Part shown: in pieces, positions 1-7,454 of the stretch
Layout: every line of letters starts with the position of its first letter
How positions within the stretch are numbered: position 1 is the stretch's first letter
Program-made: the position numbers and the translations under genes
Notes under the pieces: generated by a model
Told to the model about the DNA's origin: nothing
Database searches by the model: none
What the model saw: the letters and a program-made list of their open reading frames with translations, nothing else
From: Acidovorax sp. Leaf78
Lineage (GTDB): Bacteria > Pseudomonadota > Gammaproteobacteria > Burkholderiales > Burkholderiaceae_C
Reading direction: 5' to 3'
NCBI RefSeq assembly: GCF_001422735.1
Contig: NZ_LMLZ01000012.1
Coordinates: forward strand, 406,517 to 470,516
Length of the DNA: 64,000 bases

Positions 1-53
1 TGCACGGCCACGTCGTAGGGCACCGGCAGCGGGGAATCCAAAAGACTGTACAT
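1..53 (-). CDS. 5' end of a divergent ORF, possibly UmuD-like (partial)
   Basis: Reading leftward from an ATG at 53-51, an open frame runs off the window edge and gives MYSLLDSPLPVPYDVAV. I suspect a UmuD/LexA-type autoproteolytic protein. A Pro-rich start followed by a Tyr-(Asp/Glu)-Val-Ala-Val stretch resembles the segment before the cleavage site of some UmuD proteins, and a perfect LexA box overlaps the start. Seventeen codons cannot prove a family. No clear Shine-Dalgarno lies upstream, so the frame could also be spurious. Confidence 0.3.
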   Translation of the reverse strand, partial: MYSLLDSPLPVPYDVAV

Positions 54-61
54 ATTTACAG
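46..61. promoter_or_regulatory. LexA box (SOS operator)
   Basis: The 16-mer CTGTACATATTTACAG matches the gammaproteobacterial/betaproteobacterial LexA consensus CTGT-N8-ACAG exactly, with an AT-rich spacer. It lies 29 nt before the preferred SRAP start at 91 and overlaps the start of the leftward partial frame. It could therefore repress genes on both sides until DNA damage. Confidence 0.85.
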
Positions 62-90
62 TGTATCCGATGCGCGGCAGAATGTGCTGC

Positions 91-801
91 ATGTGCACCT
101 TCTACGACGTCCCCGGCCGCGAGCAGCTTGTTCTGCACTTCGGTGATCTGCCTGAGGAAGAGTGGCGCGACAAGATGAGCCCGCTGTACCGTGGGCCGTT
201 CTTGCGGGGCGCCGGGCAGGCTGCAGAGCTTGTTGTGGGCCAGTGGGGCATGATCCCGCCGGACTCGCAAACCAGCATTCCCAAGGGCAAGGACGGCAAG
301 CGTTTGTCGACCGTCAACGCAAGGCGCGAGGGGATGGCCAAATCGTGGACCTACGGCGGCCCGTGGCGCCGTGGTCAGCGCTGCATCATCCCCGCGAAGA
401 GTTACGTCGAGCCGTATTGGCAAGACGGCGTGCATACCGCGTGGCAGTTCTCCCGCGCCGATGGCGAGCCGTGGGGCCTGGCTGGCCTGTGGAACGAGTG
501 GACAGACCCGGCCACGGGCGAGGTGTTGCTCAACTTCACCATGGTCACGCAGAACTGCGACGTGCATCCACTGCTGAGGTTGATGCACCGGCCCGACCCC
601 AAGCGCCCGCCCCACATGCAGGACAAGCGCACCGTGGTGCCGCTGGAAAAAGTCGACTGGCACACCTGGCTGCACGGCACCATCGAGCAGGCCGAGGCCC
701 TGATTCAGCTGCCGCCGGTTGAGCTGTTCAAACACGGCCCGCAAGATCCGACAAAAGAGGTGCAGCTCGTAATCGTGAGCGACCTCGATCCGCAGGAGTA
801 A
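91..801 (+). CDS. SRAP-family protein (SOS response-associated peptidase; HMCES/YedK-like)
   Basis: SRAP proteins form a thiazolidine link between the Cys exposed after Met removal and abasic sites in single-stranded DNA, shielding them. I chose the ATG at 91 because it gives Met-Cys-Thr-Phe-Tyr, the Cys2 form typical of one SRAP branch. The ATG at 82 also puts a Cys second and cannot be excluded. Other family landmarks are visible: Asn in TVNARREG, Glu in SYVEPYW, and His in the HPLLRLMHRP stretch before the C-terminal DKRTVVPLE. The product is 236 aa, close to family length. The LexA box upstream fits SOS control, and the next gene starts 5 nt after the stop, so the two are probably co-transcribed. 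Confidence 0.88.
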   Translation: MCTFYDVPGREQLVLHFGDLPEEEWRDKMSPLYRGPFLRGAGQAAELVVGQWGMIPPDSQTSIPKGKDGKRLSTVNARREGMAKSWTYGGPWRRGQRCIIPAKSYVEPYWQDGVHTAWQFSRADGEPWGLAGLWNEWTDPATGEVLLNFTMVTQNCDVHPLLRLMHRPDPKRPPHMQDKRTVVPLEKVDWHTWLHGTIEQAEALIQLPPVELFKHGPQDPTKEVQLVIVSDLDPQE

Positions 802-806
802 GAGCG

Positions 807-1106
807 ATGGAAGTGATATTCAGAAAGAGCGCGGGCGGGGAGGTTACCCCGGACCAGCGCGCCCGGGCGTCGGCCGCTGTGGACCGCGTGCTCGAAGGCA
901 GTCGGCACAGCGTGTGGGACGCACTCACCGCTATGGACTACCTGACGGCTTGGGATGACTGCCCGCCGGAGCAGCGCGCGGAGTTGGGGAAGGCCGCTGA
1001 CAATCTCGATGAACGCCTGGAGCTGTTCAACCGCCTGCAGGATGCGGCCAGTAAGGCCGCGGGGGAGCTGGTTTGGTTGTCGCTCAAGCCCGTCGAGACG
1101 GTGTAG
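807..1106 (+). CDS. Small hypothetical protein, second gene of the SOS unit
   Basis: This 99-aa frame begins 5 nt after the SRAP stop, with GGAG in the SRAP 3' end acting as a plausible ribosome site. The product is charged and predicted helical, with no membrane segment, Cys cluster or motif I recognise. The middle (about residues 10-60) is rich in Ala, Arg, Asp and Glu. Its position suggests control by the LexA box at 46. I cannot assign a function. Confidence 0.6.
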   Translation: MEVIFRKSAGGEVTPDQRARASAAVDRVLEGSRHSVWDALTAMDYLTAWDDCPPEQRAELGKAADNLDERLELFNRLQDAASKAAGELVWLSLKPVETV

Positions 1107-1627
1107 AGGCGACAGGGTGAAGCTGCTGTAGTGCTACGCGTCATCTGTCGAAAGACGCAACTATTTGATTTTTAATCAAATTTATGGATTGCGCGTCCAA
1201 TCCATCATGGGCGCGACGGACATGCGCCAGGGGCTCAAAGCAGGGGATTCCACGGCAGTCACAAAAGGCAAGGGAGATAGAAGCAAGACAAAAGAGAGGG
1301 CTGTAGCGGCGCACACCGGCAGGGCGCGCGCAAGGCTGCAGGGGTAAGGACGGCCCGATTATCCCACCCGCTTGCCGGCCGCGCCAGCCTGTGAATATGA
1401 GAAAAATTCGGTGCTACCGCTTGCTAGGCAAGCGCCAATAGCTATCAAAACAGTAGTGCTTGGCGTATACACCGCCATAATGACTCCAGCCCTTGTCCAG
1501 CCGCAAGGCAGGGCCAAGGCGGCATCGGCGATACTCGCGGCGCTTTTCTTCTGATGTACGACCTGTGATGTCTGCAGGACCGGTCGTGCCGCCGCGTCCT
1601 GCGGCCCTGCTTGCCGCTGTATTCCCC
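1107..1627. other. Intergenic region with two AT-rich inverted repeats and one dispersed repeat
   Basis: No convincing gene lies here; a 60-codon frame at 1165-1347 lacks a ribosome site and any family features. Two close inverted repeats stand out: ATTTGATT / AATCAAAT at 1163-1170 and 1174-1181, and TGGATTG / CAATCCA at 1185-1191 and 1198-1204. Neither has a U-tract, so they look more like operators or a remnant element than terminators. A dispersed repeat copy occupies about 1401-1456. Confidence 0.5.
1401..1456. repeat. Dispersed Comamonadaceae-type palindromic repeat, copy 1
   Basis: The core CGCTTG-CTAGG-CAAGCG at 1418-1434 is followed by AGCTATCAAAA. Related sequences recur at 2249-2312, 10984-11008, 13181-13240, about 16941-16965 and about 48352-48400, so this is a short interspersed family. 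Confidence 0.7.
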
Positions 1628-2215
1628 ATGCACCACACGATTTTTGACACGCCGGTTGTCAACACCCTGCTGCGCGCCCTGTCGCGCGCCACCTTGCGCC
1701 TGACGGGTTGGCGGGTGGAGGGCGCCTTGCCCGCCCATGCTGCCAAAAGCGTGCTGATCGCCGCGCCGCACACCAGCAACTGGGACCTGCCGTACACGCT
1801 GATGCTGGCTTTTTCGCTGCGCCTGCGGGTGTACTGGATGGGCAAGCAGAGCCTGTTCAGGGCGCCGTTTGGCGGCGTGATGCGCTGGCTGGGCGGCATT
1901 CCGGTGAATCGGAGTCAGGCGAACAACCTGGTGGCCAACTCGGCCCAGGCCATGCGGGATGCGGACGGGCCCATGCAGCTCATCGTGCCGCCCGAGGGCA
2001 CGCGTGGCAAGACGCGCCATTGGAAGACGGGTTTTTACTACATTGCCCAGCAGGCCGGCGTGCCCATCGTGCTGGCGTTTGTGGACTACGGCCGCAAGGT
2101 GGGCGGGCTGGGGCCGGTGTTCGAACCCACGGGTGATGTGGAGCGCGACATGGCGAGCATCAAGGCGTTCTATGCGCCCATTCGTGGCAAGAACCCGACG
2201 CAGTTCGATGCGTGA
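1628..2215 (+). CDS. PlsC-like 1-acyl-glycerol-3-phosphate acyltransferase family protein
   Basis: Transfers acyl chains from acyl-CoA or acyl-ACP to a glycerophosphate-type or related acceptor at the membrane. The catalytic H-X4-D motif is present as HTSNWD around residue 42, with the acceptor-binding PEGTR motif near residue 121. With the start at 1628 the product is 195 aa, short for full PlsC (about 240) but usual for the small soluble-looking subgroup. The ATG at 1568 would add 20 residues; neither start has a strong Shine-Dalgarno. The true acceptor cannot be told from sequence. The gene is convergent with the Lrp-type regulator, with a dispersed repeat between them. Confidence 0.8.
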   Translation: MHHTIFDTPVVNTLLRALSRATLRLTGWRVEGALPAHAAKSVLIAAPHTSNWDLPYTLMLAFSLRLRVYWMGKQSLFRAPFGGVMRWLGGIPVNRSQANNLVANSAQAMRDADGPMQLIVPPEGTRGKTRHWKTGFYYIAQQAGVPIVLAFVDYGRKVGGLGPVFEPTGDVERDMASIKAFYAPIRGKNPTQFDA

Positions 2216-2248
2216 TACGCGCGGCCTGCCTGATCTGCCTGGCCTCTA

Positions 2249-2312
2249 TGAGCGTAAAAATAGCCTCTACCGCTTGCTAGTGAAGCGCTAACAGCTATTT
2301 TATTGATAGCAA
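2249..2312. repeat. Dispersed palindromic repeat, copy 2
   Basis: This copy reads AAAAATAGCCTCTACCGCTTGCT, then AGTGAAGCGCTAACAGCTATTTTATTGATAGC. The outer arms (AAAATAGC / GCTATTTT) pair, forming a long imperfect hairpin. It sits between the convergent stops of the acyltransferase and the Lrp-type gene, so it could also act as a bidirectional transcript end. Confidence 0.7.
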
Positions 2313-2346
2313 TCGAATCTACCCCGGGGTGCCTGACCTGGATCGG

Positions 2347-2793
2347 TCACCCCACGCTTCGACGGTCGATCTTGCGGCTGAGCACGATGCTGGTCTGCGT
2401 CTGGTGCACCCCGTCGAGCTGGCCCAGGCGGTCGAGCAGGGTGTCGAGCTGCTCGTGGCTGGTGCAGCGCAGAAACACCAAGTAGTCGAACGGCCCGCTC
2501 ACGGCCGAGACCTCTTCCACCTCGGGCATGGCCTGCAGCGCGCGCAGCACGGCCGGTGCGGTCCTGGGCAAGACGTTCAGAGAGCACCACGCCCGCACGG
2601 CCAAAGCCTCCAGCTGCGGCCCCAGGCGCACACCATAGCCAGCCACCACGCCAGATCTCTCCAAGCGGGCAATGCGCGCTACCACGGTGGTGCGCGCCAA
2701 TCCTATTTTGCGCGCGAGGTTGGCAGTGCCTTCGCGGGCATTGGCTTGCAGCAGGCTGAGCAACTGGCGGTCGGTGTCGTCCAAGGGGGTCAT
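2347..2793 (-). CDS. Lrp/AsnC-family transcriptional regulator
   Basis: Feast/famine regulator of 148 aa, the normal family length. The N-terminal helix-turn-helix spans roughly residues 5-60 (DDTDRQLLSLLQANAR and the LARTTVVARIARLERSGVV recognition region). The C-terminal RAM/ligand-binding sandwich spans about 65-140, including the conserved Gly-Pro-Phe-Asp-Tyr segment. It is divergent from the saccharopine-dehydrogenase-like gene with 178 bp between starts. That arrangement suggests it senses an amino acid and controls that gene and itself. Confidence 0.9.
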   Translation of the reverse strand: MTPLDDTDRQLLSLLQANAREGTANLARKIGLARTTVVARIARLERSGVVAGYGVRLGPQLEALAVRAWCSLNVLPRTAPAVLRALQAMPEVEEVSAVSGPFDYLVFLRCTSHEQLDTLLDRLGQLDGVHQTQTSIVLSRKIDRRSVG

Positions 2794-2971
2794 GCAGGCC
2801 TTCGTCTATCAATAAGTCATTGAGGCGATAGGAATCGCCGATACGACCTAAGACTAAAGGGTTTTCGACGTTTTAGGTACTACACATCGACAGTGCTCCC
2901 GCCTAGCATCAATGCACTATCCCCTTGATGGCCCCACATGCAGGCCGGGGCAATGCCACCAGGAGTACGCC

Positions 2972-4123
2972 ATGCAATCCACATCCTTCCAATCACAGGG
3001 CCAACCGTCAGCAGGGCGCCTTGCCGTGACCATACTGGGCGCCGGTCACATCGGCTTCGCCATGGCATTGCTGCTGCAGCAGTCTGGGGACTACGACATC
3101 GAGGTTGCCGACCGGGACCCCGTACGCCTGGCCGAGGTGGCCGCCCTCGGTGTCGCTACGCGGTCGATTTCCGATGACGCCAGTCTGGAGGCCGCCATTG
3201 CAGGCCGATTCGCGGTGCTGAACGCACTGCCTTTCCACCGTGCCGTACCAGTGGCTACTTTGTGTGTGAAGGCCGGGGTGCACTACTTCGACCTGACCGA
3301 GGACGTGCAGAGCACGCAGGACATCCGCTCGCTGGCGGCTGCTGGCGCAGGCAGCGTGCTCATGCCCCAGTGTGGCCTGGCGCCGGGGTTCATCGGCATC
3401 GTGGGCAACGATCTGGCCCGCCGGTTCGACACTCTGCACACCTTGCGCATGCGCGTTGGGGCGCTGCCGCGCTATCCGCAGGGCGCCCTGCGCTACAACC
3501 TGACCTGGAGCACCGAAGGCTTGATCAACGAGTACTGCAACCCCTGCGAAGCCATTGTGGACGGTGTACGCACCACCGTCCCGGCGCTGGAAGGGCTGGA
3601 GACTTTTGCGCTGGATGGCGTTGAATACGAGGCCTTCAACACCTCAGGGGGCCTGGGTACGCTGACCGAAACCCTGGCGGGCAGGGCGCGGCAGGTGGAC
3701 TACCAATCCATCCGCTACCCCGGCCACTGCGCCATCCTGAAGCTGCTGCTCAACGACCTGCGCCTGCGCGAGCGGCGAGACCTGCTGAAAGACATTCTGG
3801 AGACGGCGGTGCCCACCACCGACCAAGACGTGATCGTCATCTTTGCCACGGCGGCGGGCATGCGCGGCGGGCGGCTGGTGCAGGACTCGTATTCGGCCCG
3901 CATCGTGGGCACCGAGGTGGCCGGGCACAGGCTCAGCGCCATCCAGCTCACCACCGCGGCGGGTATCTGCACGGCGCTGGACCTGGTGGCACTGGGACAG
4001 TTGCCGCAGCACGGGTTTGTGGGGCAAGAGGCGGTGCGGCTGGGGGACTTCTTGGCGAACCGGTTTGGGGTGGCGTTTGCCAATGACGGGTTGTTCGCAC
4101 TTCCTTCGGCAGTTTCTGCTTAA
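2972..4123 (+). CDS. Saccharopine dehydrogenase family protein (possible L-lysine/amino-acid dehydrogenase)
   Basis: The N-terminal Rossmann fold carries the dinucleotide motif GAGHIG near residue 22, followed by a typical saccharopine-dehydrogenase NAD-binding domain and a C-terminal substrate domain (FNTSGGLGTLTETLAGR near residue 225). The start at 2972 has AGGAG 6 nt upstream; an upstream in-frame start at 2912 is less likely. The product is 383 aa, nearer to bacterial lysine 6-dehydrogenase-like proteins than to yeast saccharopine reductase. The divergent Lrp-type regulator supports a role in amino-acid catabolism. The substrate is inferred, not shown. Confidence 0.78.
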   Translation: MQSTSFQSQGQPSAGRLAVTILGAGHIGFAMALLLQQSGDYDIEVADRDPVRLAEVAALGVATRSISDDASLEAAIAGRFAVLNALPFHRAVPVATLCVKAGVHYFDLTEDVQSTQDIRSLAAAGAGSVLMPQCGLAPGFIGIVGNDLARRFDTLHTLRMRVGALPRYPQGALRYNLTWSTEGLINEYCNPCEAIVDGVRTTVPALEGLETFALDGVEYEAFNTSGGLGTLTETLAGRARQVDYQSIRYPGHCAILKLLLNDLRLRERRDLLKDILETAVPTTDQDVIVIFATAAGMRGGRLVQDSYSARIVGTEVAGHRLSAIQLTTAAGICTALDLVALGQLPQHGFVGQEAVRLGDFLANRFGVAFANDGLFALPSAVSA

Positions 4124-4158
4124 TAGATGGTTGAATAACCTATTGATTTAATTGATAG

Positions 4159-4195
4159 TTCGGTATATTTTCGTATTTTTGAAATTTATACCGAA
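4159..4195. promoter_or_regulatory. Inverted repeat abutting a start codon (candidate operator)
   Basis: Perfect 9-bp arms TTCGGTATA (4159-4167) and TATACCGAA (4187-4195) are separated by 19 nt of AT-rich DNA. The right arm includes the A of the nucleotidyltransferase ATG. A weak promoter TTGATA (4152-4157), 16 nt, TATTTT (4174-4179) would start transcription at about 4186-4188, giving an almost leaderless mRNA. No Shine-Dalgarno is visible. The region is much richer in AT than its surroundings. Confidence 0.55.
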
Positions 4196-5154
4196 TGCTT
4201 GAAATCCGTCCCAACGTTGCCCGCCAATACATCGATGCGGTTTCGGTGTTCGAAGCTTGGGAAGATGCGGAGCGCGAAGCATCTCAAGTACGCGGCGGAA
4301 TGTACTGGCACAAGGGGGCGCCATCGGCTCCGGAGGCTGTCTACCTGGTGCGAACCAGCCCCAAGGGCGCGGAAAAAAGCCTGGGCCCCAAAACCCCCGA
4401 GACAGAGCGGACCTACGCCCGCTTTCTGGAGCGCAAGCAACTGGCGCAAGACCGCCTGACTGCGCTGGCAGAAAAGCGCAAGGAGCACGAGCGCATGAAC
4501 CGTGCTCTGCGGGTGGGCCGCGTCGACCCCATCGTGGTCAAGGTGCTGGACCGCATGACTTCATCGGGGCTGAGCGATTTCTTTCGCGTCGTGGGCACCC
4601 ATGCGCTCTATGCCTACGAAGCGGCAGCCGGTGTCGTCGTGGACGACGATGCAGTTGCCACGCGGGACATCGATTTGCTGTGGGACGTTCGCAAGCGATT
4701 GCACTTTGCTACGGCCTTGGCCCGCGTGGACAGCTCGATGATCGGACTGCTTCGAAAAGTGGACAAGTCCTTTCGCATCAAGGACCTGGACAAATACACC
4801 GCCGTCAACCAAGACGGCTTTGAAGTGGACATCTTGCGGCGTGAACAGCAGGGCGAAGATCCACACCCCATCCGGATGAGCGACGATGAAGACGACTTCT
4901 GGGTCACCCAGGCTCGCAAGGCCCATGTGCTGATGGACGCGCCTCCATTCAGCGCGGTAGTCGTTGCTTCCAGCGGAGCCATGGCCCGCATGAACACCTT
5001 GCATCCACTGTCATTCGCGCGTTTCAAGCGGTGGATGAGTGGGCAGGGCGATCGCGACCCGCTCAAGCGTCGACGTGATGCCCTGCAGGCCGAAGTGGTG
5101 GAGGCGATGGTGGCGCAATACCTGCCGCAATGGCAGGCCGGAGGTGCAGACTAA
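4195..5154 (+). CDS. Nucleotidyltransferase-fold protein (GSU2403 / NTP_transf_8-like)
   Basis: A 319-aa protein. A charged, probably helical N-terminal third (residues 1-115) precedes a minimal nucleotidyltransferase core. The core shows VGTHALYAYEAAAG near residue 130, the place of the hG[GS] loop, then ATRDIDLLWD near 160 with the paired metal-binding Asp residues, and FEVDIL near 205 as a third acidic position. This matches the GSU2403-family pattern (Pfam NTP_transf_8) as I know it, whose substrate is unknown. Nucleotidyltransferases of this fold include AbiEii/MenT-type toxins, but no partner gene is seen here. Its 3' end overlaps the convergent acyl-CoA synthetase by 4 nt. Confidence 0.75.
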   Translation: MLEIRPNVARQYIDAVSVFEAWEDAEREASQVRGGMYWHKGAPSAPEAVYLVRTSPKGAEKSLGPKTPETERTYARFLERKQLAQDRLTALAEKRKEHERMNRALRVGRVDPIVVKVLDRMTSSGLSDFFRVVGTHALYAYEAAAGVVVDDDAVATRDIDLLWDVRKRLHFATALARVDSSMIGLLRKVDKSFRIKDLDKYTAVNQDGFEVDILRREQQGEDPHPIRMSDDEDDFWVTQARKAHVLMDAPPFSAVVVASSGAMARMNTLHPLSFARFKRWMSGQGDRDPLKRRRDALQAEVVEAMVAQYLPQWQAGGAD

Positions 5155-7010
5155 CGCCCACCCGGCTTCAAGTACATCCCGTCAATCGCCTGCGCAAAAT
5201 ACGCCATCAGGTTGTTGCGCTTGAGTTTGAGCGTGGGTGTCATGAAGGTGTTTTCAATCGTCCACGGCTCCAGCGTACAGTGCACGGCCCGGGGCACGGC
5301 GTAGCGGGCAAAGCTGGCGGTGTTCTTCTCGATGCGGGCCAGCACCGCGCGGTGCACGCTCGGGTGGTTCAGGCTGTCGGCATCTTGCGCGGACAGGCCC
5401 AGGTCCGCGGCCAGCCGTTGCCAATCGTCACGCTTGAGCACCGCCACGCAGGCGATGAAGGGGCGGTTCTCGCCCACGACAAAGGCCTGCTCCAGCAGCG
5501 GGTCGGCCAGCAGGGCCAGTTCCAGGTCGCCGGGTGGCACCTTTTCGCCGGTGGAGGTGACGATGATCTCCTTGATGCGGCCCTTGATGTAAATGCGACC
5601 GCCCACGATGTCGGCCTGGTCGCCCGTGCCCAGCCAGCCGTCGGCGCTCAGGATGCGGGCGGTGTCTTCGGGCCGCTTCCAGTAGCCCTTCATCACGATG
5701 GGGCCGCGCACCTGCAACTCGCGGTTCTCGCCGATGCGCACCTCCACGCCCGGCAGGGCCTTGCCCACGCAGGCCGGGTCGTTGTCATCCAGCGAGTTCA
5801 CCGACACCACGGGCGCGGTCTCGGTCATGCCGTAGCCCTGGATGAGCGGCAGGCCCAGGCCCAGAAAGCACTTGGCAATGGTGGGCGACAGCGGTGCGCC
5901 GCCGCTCACGGCCACGCGCACGCGCCCGCCGAACTGCGCGAGCAGCGGCTTGGCCACCAGCATCTGCAGCAGCGGCCAGGGCAGGGCGGCCATCCAGCCG
6001 GCGGCCCGGCCCTCGTCGGCCGCCGGCGCGGCCAGGGCCTGCGTGGCGCAAAACTGCGTCCAGCCCTTGTGCTGGGCGGCCTCGTACAGCTGCATCTTCC
6101 AGGGCGATGGCGACAGCTTTTCGAGCAGCTTGGCGTGGATGCGCTCGTAGATGCGCGGCACCGACACCAGCACCGTGGGGCGCACGGTCTTGAGGTCTTC
6201 GCCCAACTGCCCCACCGACCGCGAATAGGCCACGCAGCTGCCTGCGGCAATCGGCAGGTAGTAGCCGCCCGTGCGTTCGAAGGTGTGCGACAGCGGAAGG
6301 AACGACAAAAACACATCGTCCACCGTGGGCGCGATGCGCTCGAGCACGGCTTTCACGTCGCTCACCACATTGCGGTGGGTCAGCATCACGCCCTTGGGCT
6401 TGCCGGTGGTGCCAGAGGTGTAGACGATGGCGGCCAGGTCGTCTTCGGTAGGGGGCGTCCATGCGGCGGGCGCGGCGGCCTGTTGCGCACCGGCCAGCCA
6501 CTGCGCCAGCGACCCGACGATGGGCCCGCCCTGGGTGGGTGGCAGGGCCGCGATGGCCGCGGCGTCGTCGTCGGCAATGACCACGGCCCGCAGTGCCGGA
6601 AACGGCGTACCCACGGCCTGCACCTTGGCCCACTGCTCGGCCTGGCCCACGATCAGCATCGAGGCTTCGCAGTCCGACAGGATGTAGGCAATGCTGCCGG
6701 GGTTGTCGATGGCGTGCAGCGGCACAGGTACGCCGCCCGTGGCCAGCGTGGACTGGTCTGCGCACATGGCGTTCAGGCCGTTGGGCAGCAGGATGGCCAC
6801 GCGCGCAGCCGGGGGCAACTGCATGGCCGCCAGGGCGTGGGCCCACTGGTCGACGCGCTGGGCGGTGTCTGACCACGACAGGCTGGTCCAGGTCTGGGTG
6901 GGGTTGTCGAAGGCGCGGTAGGCCTCTGCGTCGGGAGTGCGCGCTGCGCGGTAGGCCAGAAGCTGCGGCAGCGTCTGGACGCTGGCGATATCGGAAGGAA
7001 TGGAAACCAT
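5151..7010 (-). CDS. AMP-dependent long-chain acyl-CoA synthetase/ligase
   Basis: Activates fatty acids to acyl-CoA through an acyl-adenylate. All adenylate-forming motifs are visible: the P-loop-like YTSGTTGKPKGVMLTHRN, GYGMTETAP (A5), GWLGTGDQADI (A7) and GRIKEIIVTSTGEKVPP (A8/A10 region with lysines). The open frame continues upstream to 8633, but only the portion from the ATG at 7010 (619 aa) shows family similarity. The rest is antisense to the GGDEF gene. The length fits the FAA1-like (COG1022) group. The gene stands alone and is divergent from the cyclase gene across 444 bp. Confidence 0.92.
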   Translation of the reverse strand: MVSIPSDIASVQTLPQLLAYRAARTPDAEAYRAFDNPTQTWTSLSWSDTAQRVDQWAHALAAMQLPPAARVAILLPNGLNAMCADQSTLATGGVPVPLHAIDNPGSIAYILSDCEASMLIVGQAEQWAKVQAVGTPFPALRAVVIADDDAAAIAALPPTQGGPIVGSLAQWLAGAQQAAAPAAWTPPTEDDLAAIVYTSGTTGKPKGVMLTHRNVVSDVKAVLERIAPTVDDVFLSFLPLSHTFERTGGYYLPIAAGSCVAYSRSVGQLGEDLKTVRPTVLVSVPRIYERIHAKLLEKLSPSPWKMQLYEAAQHKGWTQFCATQALAAPAADEGRAAGWMAALPWPLLQMLVAKPLLAQFGGRVRVAVSGGAPLSPTIAKCFLGLGLPLIQGYGMTETAPVVSVNSLDDNDPACVGKALPGVEVRIGENRELQVRGPIVMKGYWKRPEDTARILSADGWLGTGDQADIVGGRIYIKGRIKEIIVTSTGEKVPPGDLELALLADPLLEQAFVVGENRPFIACVAVLKRDDWQRLAADLGLSAQDADSLNHPSVHRAVLARIEKNTASFARYAVPRAVHCTLEPWTIENTFMTPTLKLKRNNLMAYFAQAIDGMYLKPGGR

Positions 7011-7454
7011 GGAACCTGCGGTGAAGGCGGCGCACGTCAAAAACGCACCGCCTCGGTGAAAACCCGCGGGATCATACCCACCACACCCGGGTAAAACGCC
7101 TTTGCCGACCGCTCTTGTGTTGCAAATGGTGCGTTCCGATTCTCGGAATGATCGGCCGGGCTGACCGCAGCATGGTGTGCCGCCGCACAGGGCCAGAGCT
7201 ACTAAACCAGTGGCTCCGTGCAAGCGTGCTAAGACGCGGGCAGACGTGCGTCTGGTCACACTCATGCCGCTCCGCCGTGTGGCGGCATAGCCCTCGGGCC
7301 CCTGGGACACGCGCCAATGCCTGTGGTGGCCTGGGCCTGGGTCGGCCACAATGCCCCACCTTGGGCGCCACCGCCACCGGGCCGCCACGACGTTGACCGC
7401 CCGCCCATTGGTATCCGACGCCACAGCACCCTGCCCACATCCCCCGTCATCGCC
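7011..7454. other. Intergenic region between divergent acyl-CoA synthetase and GGDEF genes
   Basis: Must hold promoters for both divergent genes, but I see no strong sigma-70 match. A short hairpin with arms ATGCCGC / GCGGCAT lies near 7263-7288. In-frame extensions of both neighbours cross this stretch without family features, and I regard them as noncoding. Confidence 0.5.

Noticed and set aside
1165-1347. Possible 60-aa gene after the SOS unit
   Set aside because: Starts inside an inverted repeat, lacks a Shine-Dalgarno and resembles nothing known.
5130-6872. Rightward 580-codon frame opposite the acyl-CoA synthetase
   Set aside because: Shadow frame rich in His, Gln, Arg and Gly. The real gene on the other strand has every adenylation motif.
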